Below are positions 1 through 12,180 of a DNA stretch of 64,000 bases, one piece after another. The notes under the pieces are model-generated. The model searched no databases. It was not told where the DNA came from and was given only the letters and a program-made list of their open reading frames with translations. The stretch's first letter is position 1; every line of letters starts with the position of its first letter. The translations under genes were made by a program, and so were the position numbers. The DNA is from Haemaphysalis longicornis (Eukaryota > Arthropoda > Arachnida > Ixodida > Ixodidae). Where the stretch lies: contig CM023451.1 of NCBI GenBank assembly GCA_013339765.2, positions 153,614,623 through 153,678,622 on the forward strand, given 5' to 3'.

Positions 1-11
1 CGACTGAAGTT

Positions 12-41
12 CCCATTAGTTTTCAGTTCGTCGTTTCCGTT
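12..41 (+). repeat. 30-bp exact copy of a segment at 53843-53872
   Basis: A 30-bp run beginning CCCATTAGTTTTCAGTTCG is identical to positions 53843-53872. Flanks differ after the shared block, so this is a fragment of a dispersed family, not a local duplication. At 53.8 kb it lies just downstream of a Helentron-like terminal box. Family identity is unknown. Confidence 0.7.
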
Positions 42-139
42 GACGTTCAGCTTCGCGTGCCTTCGTTGTATCAGTAGCTTCTTGACGTAGTTTGAATGAG
101 TGAAGGGCATAAGGCGCGTTCGTAGCAAATGCTCCCGTC

Positions 140-235
140 TCGGTTTGTAGCGCAGTGGTAAGAGCGCCATGTACCTCCCGTTGCGGCCAGAGAGGCGTGG
201 GATCGAAACCGGGCTCCGCCTAACTATTTCTTTTT
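140..235 (+). mobile_element. tRNA-derived SINE head
   Basis: The segment carries an internal RNA polymerase III promoter. An A box reads TAGCGCAGTGG near 149, and a B box reads GATCGAAAC near 201. Their spacing is roughly that of a tRNA gene. The sequence does not fold into a clean tRNA and ends in CTCCGCC followed by a T-rich stretch, so a SINE head is more likely than a functional tRNA gene. Confidence 0.55.
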
Positions 236-3200
236 ATAGTGGACTGCGCTGACGTCACCCCAAACGCTGACTGGGCTGAAGAGATGCGCATGCGCAGTAG
301 AGTGCGGCGGACAACGACAACGAGGGAGGGAGGGACAGAGCACTGAGCATGAGATGCTTCGCATCTAAAATGTTTATGTGTACCCCGGCCGAATCTGGTA
401 GCGCGGACGCGAAAACTACTCTCGTGGCTGGCAGAAATTGGAAAGGAAGGCGATTTGAAATGCTGTAATTAGCTACCACCCTGGATCCTGACCCTGAAAA
501 AGCGGTACTCTCGTTTTAAACACGACATCTCGCCGATTTCTCCAATGTGCGCCCGTTCGGCTTCATTGATCGCAGTTATAATTAGGTAATTAATTTCTGG
601 ACTGTCATGCTGACATGGGCAACTTTTTAATAACACCGCGTAGGCAAGCGGAAACTGCATTTTAAAACGTTTCTCCTAAGTTTAATACAGAACGTTCTAT
701 ATTATAGTGTAACTTATCAAACCATAAATTGAAATCAGCGACAGAGTGATAAAGTATATTGGGAGGAGGAAAAGAATTGTAGAAAGCGTTGCGAGATTCA
801 GAGGCTTCGGTTCAGGCTTCTGCGGGCGGTTACCTGAATAAAGTCAGTCAGGTGCCGTTGCTCCTCTTCTCTTTTTGGTGAGGTCAGCCTCTTTTTAGTG
901 CAGTTTTTCCTCATTTGAATGTATCGGGGACACTTTCAAAGGATGTGGTTTTGATAATTGATAATGTTTCAGCCTAAACATAACGGTAGAGGTGTTGCTT
1001 CCTTATACCTGAGTGGATGTAGCTTCACTGGTGTGTCGAGCATTCCGGCGTGGGCTTGTTGAAGTAGGGTTTGCTGTAGCCAGGAATTTTTTTAGGGGGT
1101 GAATATTGCTTACGGGAAGGGAGTAGTTTTAACAAAAGAAACCCTAAGTCTCGCTTACGCACTGCCTGGAAAAAAACTTCGGGAAGGGTGCAAACCCCCA
1201 AACCACCCCTCTGGTTATGTTCCTGCATGTGTGACCGCGATTGTCTGTGTTCTTAAGTGAGTGCATTCGTACGTGTGTGCGTCTGCACGCCAGCAAGGCT
1301 ACGGTCGGATACCCAGCGGCTTACGCTTTCAACTTGGCCGCTCTCACTGCGCTGGACATTTTTCACAATGACAGTTTATAATTCCACATGTGCACAGCAA
1401 CCACCTTACAGTGCTACGGATGAACACCCATGAAACCGAGAGGGGTGCAAGAGCAAACGATAATACATTTAATAGCACGGTGGTAAGGAAAAGCGTATCC
1501 CAGAGCATTTTCTCAGCTGCTTCGCAATGCTGCGGAAGAAATCTGAAGACAAAAAAAAAAGCTTCAGTTGTACAACTGTTTTGAGGCGGATTCAGCGGTT
1601 GCAACTTTCTGGTAAACGATGCCCAGCACAATGGAACGTTCGCGTTGTGCGACCTGCATTACTTTGAAGAAAATGCGCCACCTCATTGCTCCCCACGGGC
1701 CAATATAACGGCAGAAGTTCACCACCGATGTACAACGCCGCAGGTTAGCGTTACCGTTCTTTCTGACTGAGGAACAACAGAAGGCACAAGGGGACGAAAA
1801 AACAACCTATATTACTGCACGAAATTCCGATACCGGATATGAAGGTGGCGAGAAGGGAATGGGGGGGTTGAATTATAGAGGATCTTTCAGGGGCGGCGGT
1901 AAAAGTGTTTCCGCTGTTTTAAACGAGTCATCCTTGTTCCCAAGCAGAACCCAGTCTGGAGGGGGAGGAGGGGAATATTCATTTTTTCGCTTAAAGATTC
2001 GTAATTCTTGACTTCTATACAATATAAGCGTGAAATCTTTGATCAAGGGAAGTTAAGCTTTGTTATACACATCTTCCCTTTTCCTAATTCATGCGCTTGA
2101 ATACAGAAGTGAAGAAATGGTGCGCATACTCCGCATGCTGTATGTCTACGTTGTCGGCGGGAGGGACGGAGTGTTGTTTTATTACCGGACTCGTACATGA
2201 CCACATGCCGCCGTATCCGACGGTAAATCCTACTAAAAGCTTTCTGGCATTCATCACTTGCTCACTGCTTTTTGCAAGCCCGAGCCGTGTACCGAAGATT
2301 TGGGCGAATAAATTTGAAGAAAAAGACAGAGACTCCACGACACATTTATAAACTTTTTCGAAATATAAATTCTTTCCGAATGTACTTAACAAATACACCC
2401 AGTACGTAGAATATGGAGTCACAGAGTACCTCAGCCAAAAAATTGCTTCTCTATGCCTATCAGATAATTTTGAATCTTGCCCAGAAGAATGTTCTCTCTT
2501 TCCCTGTCTTGGAGTTCTTCGAGCGCTCGAAGGACGTCTTTCAAGCGGTGTAGCTGCTATTGGCCGGCTTCCTTTCAGTGGAAGCAACAAACGCATTCGG
2601 CAACCACTTCAAAAAAATCGCCTCACAAGCAAAGCAGAAACAAAAGGCGGATCTGATGCGACGAGCAAATCACGCAGTGCCACTCCGTGCTGGCGATGAC
2701 TATAGCTTCCACAATGCTTCCAGACGCGAAAGCAAGGAAGGAAAAGTTTATAGGAAGTGTTTTAGAGTTCCTTTAAAACTGCGTACGTGTGTTATGCACG
2801 AAAGCATGCGTGTGGGTGGGTGCATCAATGTCGTATCCAACGAGGACGGGTGAATCGGGCGTGAGCCTATAACGGCAGATCTCATCGTCACTGGCCAATC
2901 TCCCGTAGCGACTATTCAAGATACGTGGGTGGTTATGTTGAAGTTGCAGCCAAATGGGAACGTAAACCATGGTTTACCTTGGTAAAGGTATGCGGTTTCC
3001 CGGTTTCTGTCAGCCCGTTCGAGGTGACAATTCGCTTTACCCATCAAGCGCTATTCCGTGCTGTACAATGGAGCAAGACTCATAAATCATACGCTATTTG
3101 AGGAGCCCCTGCAATTCCTAGACTGTACGGCACGCCTCATATTCTCCGACTGTGGCATCTGCGCGTAAAACCCCGAAATCTATAGACTCCTCCGATCGCC

Positions 3201-4080
3201 CTAACCTACATCAGCTAATGCGGCTTCAGTGTTAACACTCGGGAGATGGTCTGCGAAAATAATTTGCGCACTGGGCATGCTCTTTCTACCGGATGGAATT
3301 ATGTTTCAGGGACTCATCGAAGCGGCGGCTATTTCGCTTAGAGAGCGAATAAAGACGCCTGGAGCGATAAAAAGCGAGGGGTGTCTGGGGCCCGTGAAAC
3401 ACGCAAGCACACACACGCAATTTTACACGCGTTTGAGCGGAGGCGATCACTCCACACGGCCAGCGGTTCGCTGAGGACCCGAACAATCCTGCAGTAAGGA
3501 AGCGTGATATTGTCTTCGAGAGAGAAAAGCTCTTATTTTTGCCCCAGTCCTCTCGGCGGCTTGTTTGGTTTATTGGGATCGCGACGCCAATAACGACTGT
3601 AGTGGCCAAACATCCAGCGCGTCGTAATCAGAAGCCGCTGTTGGTTATTACGGGACGTAGTGCACGCCTGTTATATCACGCTTCCGATCGTTACCGACGG
3701 CCCGAGAAGGTCGTTACATTCCCTGCAAGGAATTCTCCGCAGGCAATATATATCCCCTATTCCTCCACCTTTTCTTTGTGGAGATGTTTCTCCTAAGGGC
3801 CAGTGCAGGCTGGAATGTTGTAGACAGCTGGGGCAGCCTGAGTTCATTCCATACGCACGTCGGTCTTTTGCGAAACAGATCCGCTAGCCCAGTCTATATA
3901 GGGGGAAGATTCTTTTCTGAGTTCTATTGCGCTTGATCGAGCTCACTTTTCTTTTCTGTTTGAGAAATAAGAGCAATATTTTTTGTTCCATGTTAACTTT
4001 AAACCGGGGTGTGTGACCAGTACCAGTCCAAAGCACTGGACATAGCGGACCACCAGCGGCTCGTTCAAAAGCTAGGAGCA
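236..4080. other. No gene recognised
   Basis: Frames here are short and lack recognisable domains. The longest, a 170-residue minus-strand frame at 2084-2596, has no motif I recognise. Simple runs occur (poly-A near 1550). I see no RNA gene or complete mobile element. Confidence 0.5.
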
Positions 4081-4110
4081 CATGGCGGGTGCCGTCACCA
4101 TTGTACCACG

Positions 4111-4320
4111 GCATGTACCACGGCCTCCGCGATCGGCTACCGGCGGCGCGCCGTTGCTCCGGCCGTCCCATTCGGCTGGAGAGAGCGTAATTTCGAGCGC
4201 TTTCCGCCGCACCGCGGCGCGCGGAGCCGATGGTTGAAAGCACAGCCGTCCGTGCTGCGCCGTCCGCGAAATGGGCTTCTGACAGCTTTTGCGCTCCGTA
4301 TGGCAAAAATAAACGGCCAT
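4111..4320 (+). repeat. Dispersed GC-rich repeat, inverted copy at 9640-9860
   Basis: The block around 4111-4178, including CCTCCGCGATCGGCT and GGCGGCGCGCCGTTGCTCC, is repeated as its reverse complement around 9724-9782. Further shared pieces (GCCGATGGTT near 4215; AATAAACGGC near 4306) lie at matching positions in the second copy near 9650 and 9830. The pair belongs to one unclassified dispersed family in opposite orientations. Confidence 0.6.
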
Positions 4321-5040
4321 AGCTGCTTTTAGGAATGGAAAGTAATATTACAGCACCTGGTGATGGCTTTATGTCAGCTACGGTGGCGCAACTTGGATAC
4401 TGTTTTTTTACATCTGGACCTGGTTTATTTCACATGCGCTTGTCCCGCAACTATGCTCCACGGAACCGACTATGCCTTTCCGATAATACCGCGGTAGCGA
4501 AACTTCCCGCGTTTAAATGATGTTCAAATCATAAACAGGTATTGTTATTTCTTATGCTGGCGTACGGTCTTAATTCAGTTCTGTACAGCCAAGGCTATTA
4601 ACTTGAGACCACGGGTGGCCGCTGTTTTTTCTGGCATTCGAATCAATCTTTATCGGTCGTAATACCGGTTGAGACTGAAAAACGCTGGAAGTGAATTATG
4701 TTGAGGGATTCCTGAGCGACATCGTAATCTCCGTGGCACATCTGCGTTATGCTATTACGTTTTCGTTTTCAGCGGCAGCAAACAAAAAATAAGTTTAACT
4801 TAGATGTACTCCGTTTTTATTTCGTTCTTAAAGGTATTTTGGTGCCTACTGGGAAGTGCAATAAGCACTGTGAGTGGTATGAATACCTAAAATACACGAA
4901 CTTTTCGTTACTGATTTCAGGTCCCATCGGAGAAGTAACTTAGCTTTTATATGTTTGGTTTGAATGTTAGCAATTTCTAAACAGTTACCTACCACAGCGC
5001 ACAAGCGAGTCCCGGGGCCTCATGGCTTTCTTACATAATC

Positions 5041-5115
5041 ACTGCGGAAGCATTAATCACTGCGGAAGCATTAAGCTCGTTTGCATCTTCTTGGCTCGCA
5101 AGAAGATGCAAACGA
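5041..5115. repeat. 18-bp tandem duplication followed by a 16-bp perfect hairpin
   Basis: TAATCACTGCGGAAGCAT is present twice in tandem near 5035-5072. Immediately after, 5077-5092 and 5100-5115 are perfect reverse complements (TCGTTTGCATCTTCTT) around a 7-nt spacer. The hairpin ends 20 bp upstream of a hAT target duplication. No family is recognised. Confidence 0.75.
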
Positions 5116-5134
5116 ACCAAACATGACGCAAGGC

Positions 5135-5142
5135 CTACAAAG
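5135..5142. repeat. 8-bp target-site duplication, left hAT copy, 5' side
   Basis: CTACAAAG directly precedes the terminal CAGTGTTGTAC and is repeated exactly at 8255-8262. It fits the hAT target preference nTnnnnAn. Confidence 0.9.
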
Positions 5143-5501
5143 CAGTGTTGTACACGTTCCTCCAAAATAGGAACGAAAGCTCGTTCCTCGTTCCTTGCCA
5201 ATTTTGAAACGAGTTCCCGTTACAAGTTCCTTTATTGCGAAAGGAACGCGTTCCAGTTCCACTTCGAAAATTGGAACGTGTCGTTACATTAACGTTACAA
5301 TTAGGTTTTTAAATTAAAATATAGTGTAGGATAACCCTGGGTCGAAATTAAGTGAGACATTTAAAACTCACATCGAACTACGTATATTATACGAATATTA
5401 ACACCACCGGCAGCAGATTATCTGGAGATAAAGATAATCAAAAGAAACGCTCCTAGGCGAATTTTTTCAGGGAGCACCGGACAAACTCCAGACGGCTCGA
5501 G

Positions 5502-5623
5502 GACATTTCGGTGCAGGATATTTCGGTGCGGAAATTTCGGTGTACGGACATATCGGTGTACGGACATATCGGTGTACGGGCGTTTCGGTGAACGCACATT
5601 TCGGTGTACGGACATTTCGGCGA
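5502..5623 (+). repeat. Subterminal ~16-bp tandem array (CGGACATTTCGG family)
   Basis: About seven degenerate units of CGGACATTTCGGTGTA run head to tail. A second array in opposite orientation sits at 7449-7550 near the other end of the same element. Both arrays recur in copy 2. This arrangement suggests a protein-binding array. Confidence 0.75.
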
Positions 5624-6555
5624 CCAAATTATCCGGTGCTTGCCTGTTTGCGACAGCCGTTATATTTTTATTTCCGCTTAACGTGGGCTATGGACAACAA
5701 TCTGGAGCCGTCAATTTATTTTTTTGATTGATGCCATATGTTCGATCTTTGCCAATTATTTTTAGAAATTCTACATTTATATATATACTTTTAATACCTC
5801 TTCCTGGGGACACCTGTTATGCAGCCGATGGAATTCTTTAGCACACGTTTTTTTTTTCATTTATGACAGGTTGTTAATTTATATTTGCTCTTTTTTAGCT
5901 AAGACAATTACCCGTGTTTACGATCGCCTCTTCTGTATTTTTTTTTTAAATTACACACCCTCAAATTACATAAATTACATGCACACTCTCAATATCCAAA
6001 AAGTAACAAACATTAGTTAGCCCCCCAGAATGAAGAAAACCTTATGAAGAGTATTTACAAGGGCTGGGCTGCCTTGCTAAAATGAATTCGCGAACACTGG
6101 TCTAGGATATTGTCGGGGAGGAAAAAGGGGCCTTTTGGAAAAGAGCCGCAGGTTCTAATGTCCTAAATGCTGATTAAGCGCGTACCGGTTGGGCATACAA
6201 ATTCCACCCATTGTGTTCGGGACAACCAACCTTCGTTTAATGTTTACAAGCCTACATTTACCACATTTTCATTCTTTGTTCTAGCGCCCCCCCCCCCCTC
6301 CCACTTCCCGCCTGTACTCTCGAATCTCGACCAGATTTCTTTTTCAGCCATATTATTTTCGGTTTCCCCTGAAAATCCTACTGGCGTGGTGGAGTTCACG
6401 GTCTCCGAAGCGTCACCGCAGTGATTTTTTATTTTTTTATTTAGAACATACTGCTAGCCTCTTAGTGGAGGCTTTTGCAGGAATTGGGTGATACATTCAG
6501 AACAATGACATAGCACACTTCGCGTTTAAAACAGAGAAAAAGCTTTACATTCACC

Positions 6556-6727
6556 ATGGGCGCACGAAACCTCTATAATGTGACACAAAAAGCCACCCAA
6601 AAAGCAGCTGAGAACACAATGGCCCCTATCGTTTGCTGGCTACGCCCTTCCGCGCGTCGCGGTCATATCGACGGCGCCCCCACTCCAGGAATCGCTCTTT
6701 CTGCGCCTTCAGTCGCCCCCTTGGGAA
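6556..6727 (+). other. Short open frame kept in both hAT copies (not assigned)
   Basis: A frame beginning MGARNLYNVTQKATQK runs about 57 residues and is shared with the reverse-strand counterpart at 13225-13054, with a few substitutions. The two copies diverge after SVAPLG. I recognise no domain. Retention may simply reflect recent copying rather than selection; coding function is unproven. Confidence 0.25.
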
Positions 6728-7448
6728 TTGACTCATCAAGTCGCGCATATCATGGACACCCCAGGTATACATCGCTTCCTCCCATTATCAGGAGCAAAAA
6801 AAAATGAATAGGCTAGTGTGACGAGAGCGGCAACAGTCATCTTCAAGTTTTCGAAGTCCAGTGGACGCAATGGTGAAGCACAAGTGACACCCCTCTCTCT
6901 CTACTTAGGTGGATGATTGCCGGCGGGGCTCAGCTTTCCCCTCCCCTAAGTAACGCCACCGTAAGTGCGATCGTTGGTTTGTTAGTTTTAAGTAGAACTG
7001 ACACCGAATGCAACGAAGGCGAGATTGATTGAGAGAATAATTAAAACGAAATGCACACGCGCCTAATCGACCTCGTTTTTCTGTTGTTTTTTCGCGGAAG
7101 TTTTGCTGGGGGGGGGGGGGGTGGAGGAATAGACTAAAAGCAGCAGCGTCTTGCACCGTTCGGTGAAGTGAAAGGAAAGCACTTTGGTAACACTTAAAGT
7201 ATTAGGGTTGTTCAAATGAATGTTAAAATAACAAAAAATGGTTGAACGGATCCAAATTAACAACGTTAATTTTTACCATCTGCTACAGAAATTGGGTTTC
7301 ACGTGGCAATGCTCCGCCAGGGTTTAGCGTTCGTTTCCACGAACGGCGGCGCAAGCACAACTCTCGAACGTAAAATCATATCAAGTCACGAAATTACAAT
7401 ATTAAAGCTAAAATGTTCAAAGAATGCCTGGGACATCCCCTCACTCAA

Positions 7449-7550
7449 AATGTCTGGGCCAAGACGTCGTGCACCAAAATGTCCGTGCACAGAAATGTCC
7501 ACACCGAAACGTCCTGGACCGAAATGTCCGACACCGAAATGTCCGGATAC
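7449..7550 (-). repeat. Second CCGAAATGTCCG array of hAT copy 1
   Basis: Degenerate ~16-bp units of CCGAAATGTCCG type lie in the orientation opposite to the array at 5502-5623. The array ends directly at the MITE boundary near 7554. Confidence 0.7.
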
Positions 7551-7553
7551 CGT

Positions 7554-7786
7554 TTAGCAGTCCGTCCGTTTCGTTGGCTACGTTGTTACCGGGTTGACCG
7601 GAACCGGTCTGCTCCTGAGCGCGCGGAAGGGCGAGTAGGAAGGGTGCGGAGGTACGAACATGGCGAAGGCAGGCCCGCGGAACTAATCCCCCTACCGCGA
7701 CGAATGCCCAAGTGCCCAGCCGGGTCCCGGTCAACCCAGTAACAACGCATACGACAGAACGGACGGACTGCTAAAACTCTCTATTC
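7554..7786. mobile_element. MITE (AGCAGTCCGTCCGTT termini) nested in hAT copy 1
   Basis: An element of about 230 bp is bounded by TTTAGCAGTCCGTCCGTTT and its reverse complement near 7765-7779. The orthologous insertion is in hAT copy 2 at about 11794-12027, so it predates duplication of the host element. There is no coding capacity. The superfamily is uncertain; a related copy at 12181-12415 shows a probable 3-bp ATT duplication. Confidence 0.8.
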
Positions 7787-8254
7787 TTTCCCCGCCGGGG
7801 AACAATTCTATCGGCCAGACGCGCATTCTGGCCTCCCCAGACAAACGATGAAGGGCGAAAAGCATTCTCGCGGCTACGCTATTCACCCATCAAACCCCGC
7901 GTAAGCAACCAGCATGAAAGCAAGCACAAGCTGTGGCCTGCTGCGTGGTTATTCTTCTGCATTTCACTTTCGAGGAAGCACGTACGGCTGAAGGGCGGGC
8001 AAACTGGCCATCTTATAGGAAGAGAAACGCAGTAGCGCTTTGTGGATTTTTGTACTCGAGCCTTGGCATCAAAAACAGCCAAATCCTAGCGATGTAACGG
8101 CAGGAACGCCGTTCCTGCCGTTCCTTCAGAAACGTAACGAGTTACCGTTACAGTTCCACCGACCCTTAATGGAACGGTGGCGTTCCTCCGTTCCTCCAAA
8201 AAGGAACTAGTTCCAGGAACGCCGTTCCTTGTAACGCCGTTCCGTACAACACTG

Positions 8255-8262
8255 CTACAAAG
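8255..8262. repeat. 8-bp target-site duplication, left hAT copy, 3' side
   Basis: CTACAAAG is identical to 5135-5142 and abuts the terminal GTACAACACTG. Confidence 0.9.
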
Positions 8263-9640
8263 GCGCAAGTTCTCGCTGCCGCTAGAACGATTCCTAATCG
8301 ACGCCTCCTCAACCGTTACGACGCGTAGATTATACGCCAGACGTATCCCTCTGATGACATTGTCGAAATAGGAGGTGACACAACCGCGACGGACCTACAT
8401 TGAGGATCGCACAGCTTAAAATAAAATGCATTCGCATTCCTGCAAGTAAGCAAAGTGTCTCTGTGAACGTTTTTAAGGGGAAGTGTTACAGGCTAGGTTC
8501 CGATCAGTAGCTGCGAATGTCGACAGGGTGCGTAGAAAAAGGTCGCGTTGACAGCGTGTATCTTGCGGCAAAGCCAACTTTCTGGCGTTTGCTCTGTATG
8601 TGTCGATCTCATCTCGGTCCTAAAAAATCATAAAAAAGTTGGTCGCCAGGGCGGTTGCATCATTACGCTGTGCTTCATTTAATTGTCATAATTAGTTTAC
8701 AGTGACGTAATAAATGTTACAAAAGTCCCGTCTGCTATACATGGCCCTGTGGAGAGTGTATGGATACAAAAAACGGCTGTAACTTTTGTTTTATCAAAAC
8801 TATCGCGAATCAAATATGACAATTATTAGCGGAAACGACTCGAACATTACGCCAGGTTTTATCTGCTTTTCACCACTAAGTAGTTCACAGCTGAAGTTGG
8901 AATTCCCGTCTGCTGTCAATACATTTACGTGAGGGAAACGAACAGCTTCATATGGTTGTCCAGTTTCATTAAACAAATTAACTAAGGAGTATACCGTATA
9001 CGTTCAATCACAAATTACAATGTTTTTTTCGTGCACTTCTAGGATTCTAGGATTGCACCCTGCTGGTCCGGCCGCTGGTCAGCTTTCACACAGAAGAACG
9101 GCAGTAAACTGTTTTTTTTTTTTAATATACGCAGTAGTTTCTTTCACAAATGTAGGATCTCAGAGCGTGTGCCTGACACAAGCAGAAAATATTTCAGTGC
9201 GGTAAAAATTTCATATATATGCTTATAATTTCAAATGACGTTGCAGTGCACTGGATGCTAGTTTCTTGCGCGATGGGGACTGGTAGGTTACCGTTGCAAC
9301 AACATGGCACGCCAACTGCAAACTTGATCTCATCCCCCCGAATAACTATTTATAATAACCCTATAAATAACCTCCAAGAAAGTACTGCGTACCACTCCGT
9401 ATGCTCGCTCCACGCTTGAAACATGGTCAACCTTTCGTTGATAGCTTGCACACCTTTACTTCAGTTAAATAAGTTTCTCTAAGCTGCTGAGACAAGCCGA
9501 CTTCATAAAATTATTGTCAAGTCTCTTATTTCATCAAAACAAAACGCCCGCAGGGGAGGCAAGAGGAATTACGACAGCGAAGACACCCAGCCGCGCAATC
9601 TCCGCCAAGCCATTCAGAGGAGCCGGTGCGAGCGGCCGAA
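8263..9640. other. No gene recognised
   Basis: The stretch between the two hAT copies shows only short frames. A palindromic AATGCATTCGCATT motif near 8426 resembles the terminal palindrome of Helentron-like elements elsewhere in the window, but no further element structure is clear. Confidence 0.5.
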
Positions 9641-9860
9641 CCATCGGCTAACACCGCCATCTCGCGTCACGTTGCGGAGTGAGCCGCATTACTTTTTTTT
9701 TTTTTTTTTTGCTGGGGGACGCGCCGAATGGGACGGCCGGAGCAACGGCGCGCCGCCGGCAGCCGATCGCGGAGGCCGTGATTGTACTTCCATTTAGGAT
9801 TATAAACGATGCACAGATATTATGCGGTTAATAATAAACGGCTATAGGAAAGGCCCAGTC
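9640..9860 (-). repeat. Inverted copy of the 4111-4320 repeat
   Basis: The segment around 9724-9782 is the reverse complement of 4111-4178, with a 20-nt T run at its edge. Flanking parts also correspond, so the same dispersed family is present in reverse orientation. Confidence 0.6.
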
Positions 9861-9917
9861 AGAAAAATTGCGACGCCAATAAGAGCCAAAATGAAAAAAA
9901 CAAGCATGCAGCCCTCC

Positions 9918-10085
9918 GTCTAACGAGGACGATGGTTGAACGCGAAGCTTTCTTGTGACGAACGCTTTGGTTGTCATCTGAGTTGGGACTGAGTTGCGAC
10001 GATGTCGAAATGGAGCAATTGGATAGACGCCGGCTTCGTAACGCGAGGGAGCCGGGTTCGGCTTCAGCCACTGAAGACTTTAGTA
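9918..10085 (+). mobile_element. SINE-like repeat with tRNA-type head, uninterrupted copy
   Basis: The sequence GACGATGGTTGAACGCGAAG starts a unit that reaches GGATAGACGCCGGCTTCGTAACGCGAG and a degenerate B box GGGTTCGGCTTC. A second copy at 44500-45070 has the same order but is interrupted by a ~340 bp insertion, so this copy serves as the empty site. Confidence 0.6.
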
Positions 10086-10090
10086 AAGGT

Positions 10091-11318
10091 TCGCTTTAAC
10101 ATCCGATAAACGTTATCCATCGAATCCAGTCAGCTGAACTACGACTGCCGTGAAGTAGATGTCGAAACAGACGTATCGCTGCCAAAGATGGGTCTTCATA
10201 CAATGTTAATGCCTTCACTTTTGTTGCAGTTGTTAAGTCTCTTTTTCTGTTCGCAAGGCGATTCCGACATGATCGAAGCGAGGCGATGGCTTTCATGTTT
10301 TACAATTAGTACCCGATGAAGCCCCAATCTACCGTTCACTATCCTTAAAAACTGACCAGAAGACGCACTCTAGATATGGACTTGTGAACGTACCCGGCAC
10401 AAGGTAACGTTGAACGCCATGCGAAACTTTGCTACTGTGGTTAGATTCAATTATATTTAATTAGCAGGATGGAAAGAAGGTGGTTTCGTAGATGTACATT
10501 GCACAAGGAAGACAGCATAAAAGCAGAGAAGTTATTAGTCGTGACAAGGGGCCTAATTTAGAGTACGATACTTCTCCCAAAAGCGCTCACTATTGTATAC
10601 GGACAATTATTTTTGTTGATGTGATTATGTTCTTTACTCCCTATTTACCGTGCTGGTGCACATCTTAGGTCACCGTTCAGCCAATTTGCGCGCAAGGAGG
10701 TGAGGCGCCCTGCGACTTCCCATACGTTGTCAGCCGAGGCTTCGCTTGCAAACAGCACGAGTCTCCCAAGAGGCAAAAAGGAAACCCGGCTCAGTAATTG
10801 CCCGATCGGTTTTCTCCATGGGTGCTTGGAAGCGTGTCATTTGGTCCCTACGGCACGGCCCGAAATTGCGCCGCAAAACGTTCTTTTTTTCCCCTTTCGA
10901 GGCGGCTTAAGCGAACTCCTCATGCCAAGGCAGGATTGGTTACTGTGGGACTGCCATTTTTTATTAAATTACCATTTGATTGTTCAGCACCCGTGTCCCT
11001 TCCCTTCGTTAGATTTGAACGGCCACCATTTAGATTGATTGCAAGAAACAGAAACAGCAGAAGCAAGTTTAGCTAGGTCAATATATTACGCTTGTTCTTG
11101 CAGAATATGAGGGTGAAGTTCCGGATAAGACGATTAAAGTTTTAAATATAACCCACGAATGCACATCGCAGTCATACCTTTGGCATTTTTTCTAGGTCTG
11201 ATATATCATTTTTTTAAAGATTGCTAACAAATAAGCAATGAATGCACAGAATGGAATTAGCTGCTTCCAGTCGCCATGGTCAATTTAGGACGGCATGGTG
11301 AAACCAATGCTTCCTTTC
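10091..11318. other. No gene recognised
   Basis: Only short unassignable frames are visible. Two overlapping frames near 10700-11076 have no recognisable domain. Confidence 0.5.
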
Positions 11319-11326
11319 CGTTCTGC
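11319..11326. repeat. 8-bp target-site duplication, right hAT copy, left side
   Basis: CGTTCTGC directly precedes CAGTGTTGTAC and is repeated exactly at 14646-14653. Confidence 0.9.
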
Positions 11327-11793
11327 CAGTGTTGTACGGAACGGCGTTACAAGGAACGGCGTTCCTGGAACTAGTTCCTTTTTGGAGGAACGAAGGAACG
11401 CCACCGTTCCATTAAGGGTCGGTGGGAACTGTAACGGTAACTCGTTACGTTTTGGAGGAACGGCAGGAACGGCGTTCCTGCCGTTACATCGCTAGGATTT
11501 GGCTGTTTTTGATGCCAAGGCTCGAGTACAAAAATCCACAAAGCGCTACTGCGTTTCTCTTCCTATAAGATGGTCAGTTTGCCCGCCCTTCAGCCGTACG
11601 TGCTTTCTCGAAGGTCAAAGGCAGAAGAATAACCACGCTGCAGGCCGCAGCTTGTGCTTGCTTTCATGCTGGTTGCTTACGCGGCATTCGATGGGTGAAT
11701 AGCGTAGCCGCGAAAATGCTTTTCACCCTTCATCGTTGTCTGGGGAGGCCAGAATGCGCGTCTGGCCGATAGAATTGTTCCCTGGCGGGGAAA

Positions 11794-12027
11794 GAATAGA
11801 GAGTTTTAGCAGTTCATCCGTAGTGTCGTATGCCTTGTTACTGGGTTGACCGGGACCCGCCTGGCCACTTGGGCATTCGTCGCGGTAGGGGGATTAGTTC
11901 CGCGGGCCTGCCTTCGCCATGTCCGTGCCTCCGCACCCTTCCTACTCGCCCTTCTGCGCGCTCAGGAGCAGACCGGCCCCCTCAACCCGGTAACAACGTA
12001 GCCAACGAAACGGACAGACTGCTAAAC
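11794..12027. mobile_element. MITE orthologous to 7554-7786
   Basis: It begins AATAGAGAGTTTTAGCAGTT and ends GACTGCTAAAC. It sits at the position in copy 2 that matches the MITE in copy 1. Several substitutions lie in the termini, so it is older than the neighbouring MITE at 12181. Confidence 0.75.
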
Positions 12028-12029
12028 GG

Positions 12030-12128
12030 GATCCGGACATTTCGGTGTCGGACATTTCGGTCCAGGACGTTTCGGTGTGGACATTTCTGTGCACGGACAT
12101 TTTGATGCACGACGTCTTGGCCCAGACA
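12030..12128 (+). repeat. CGGACATTTCGG array in hAT copy 2
   Basis: About six degenerate ~16-bp units match the array at 7449-7550 in reverse complement. Confidence 0.7.
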
Positions 12129-12180
12129 TTTGAGTGAGGGGATCTCCCAGGCATTTTTCGAACAGTTTAGCTTTAATATT

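Larger units (their letters stand above)
5143..8254 (+). mobile_element. Non-autonomous hAT-like DNA transposon, copy 1
   Basis: This 3112-bp element starts CAGTGTTGTAC and ends with the exact reverse complement GTACAACACTG. It is flanked by the 8-bp duplication CTACAAAG. Subterminal regions (about 5154-5280 and 8096-8243) are packed with GTTCC/GGAAC motifs, as expected for transposase binding sites. Eight-bp duplications with CAGTG-type ends are hAT hallmarks. No transposase frame is visible, so it would need a transposase in trans. Inside are two arrays of a ~16-bp CCGAAATGTCCG motif in opposite orientation, an inserted MITE (7554-7786) and poly-C and poly-G tracts. A nearly identical copy in reverse orientation lies at 11327-14645. 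The superfamily call is well supported; the cargo is unexplained. Confidence 0.88.

Noticed and set aside
2084..2596. 170-residue minus-strand frame
   Set aside because: No domain, signal or conservation I can recognise; opposing frames also open. Insufficient to call a gene.
5502..5623. CRISPR-like array
   Set aside because: Units are ~16 bp and contiguous with no unique spacers, in a eukaryotic transposon.
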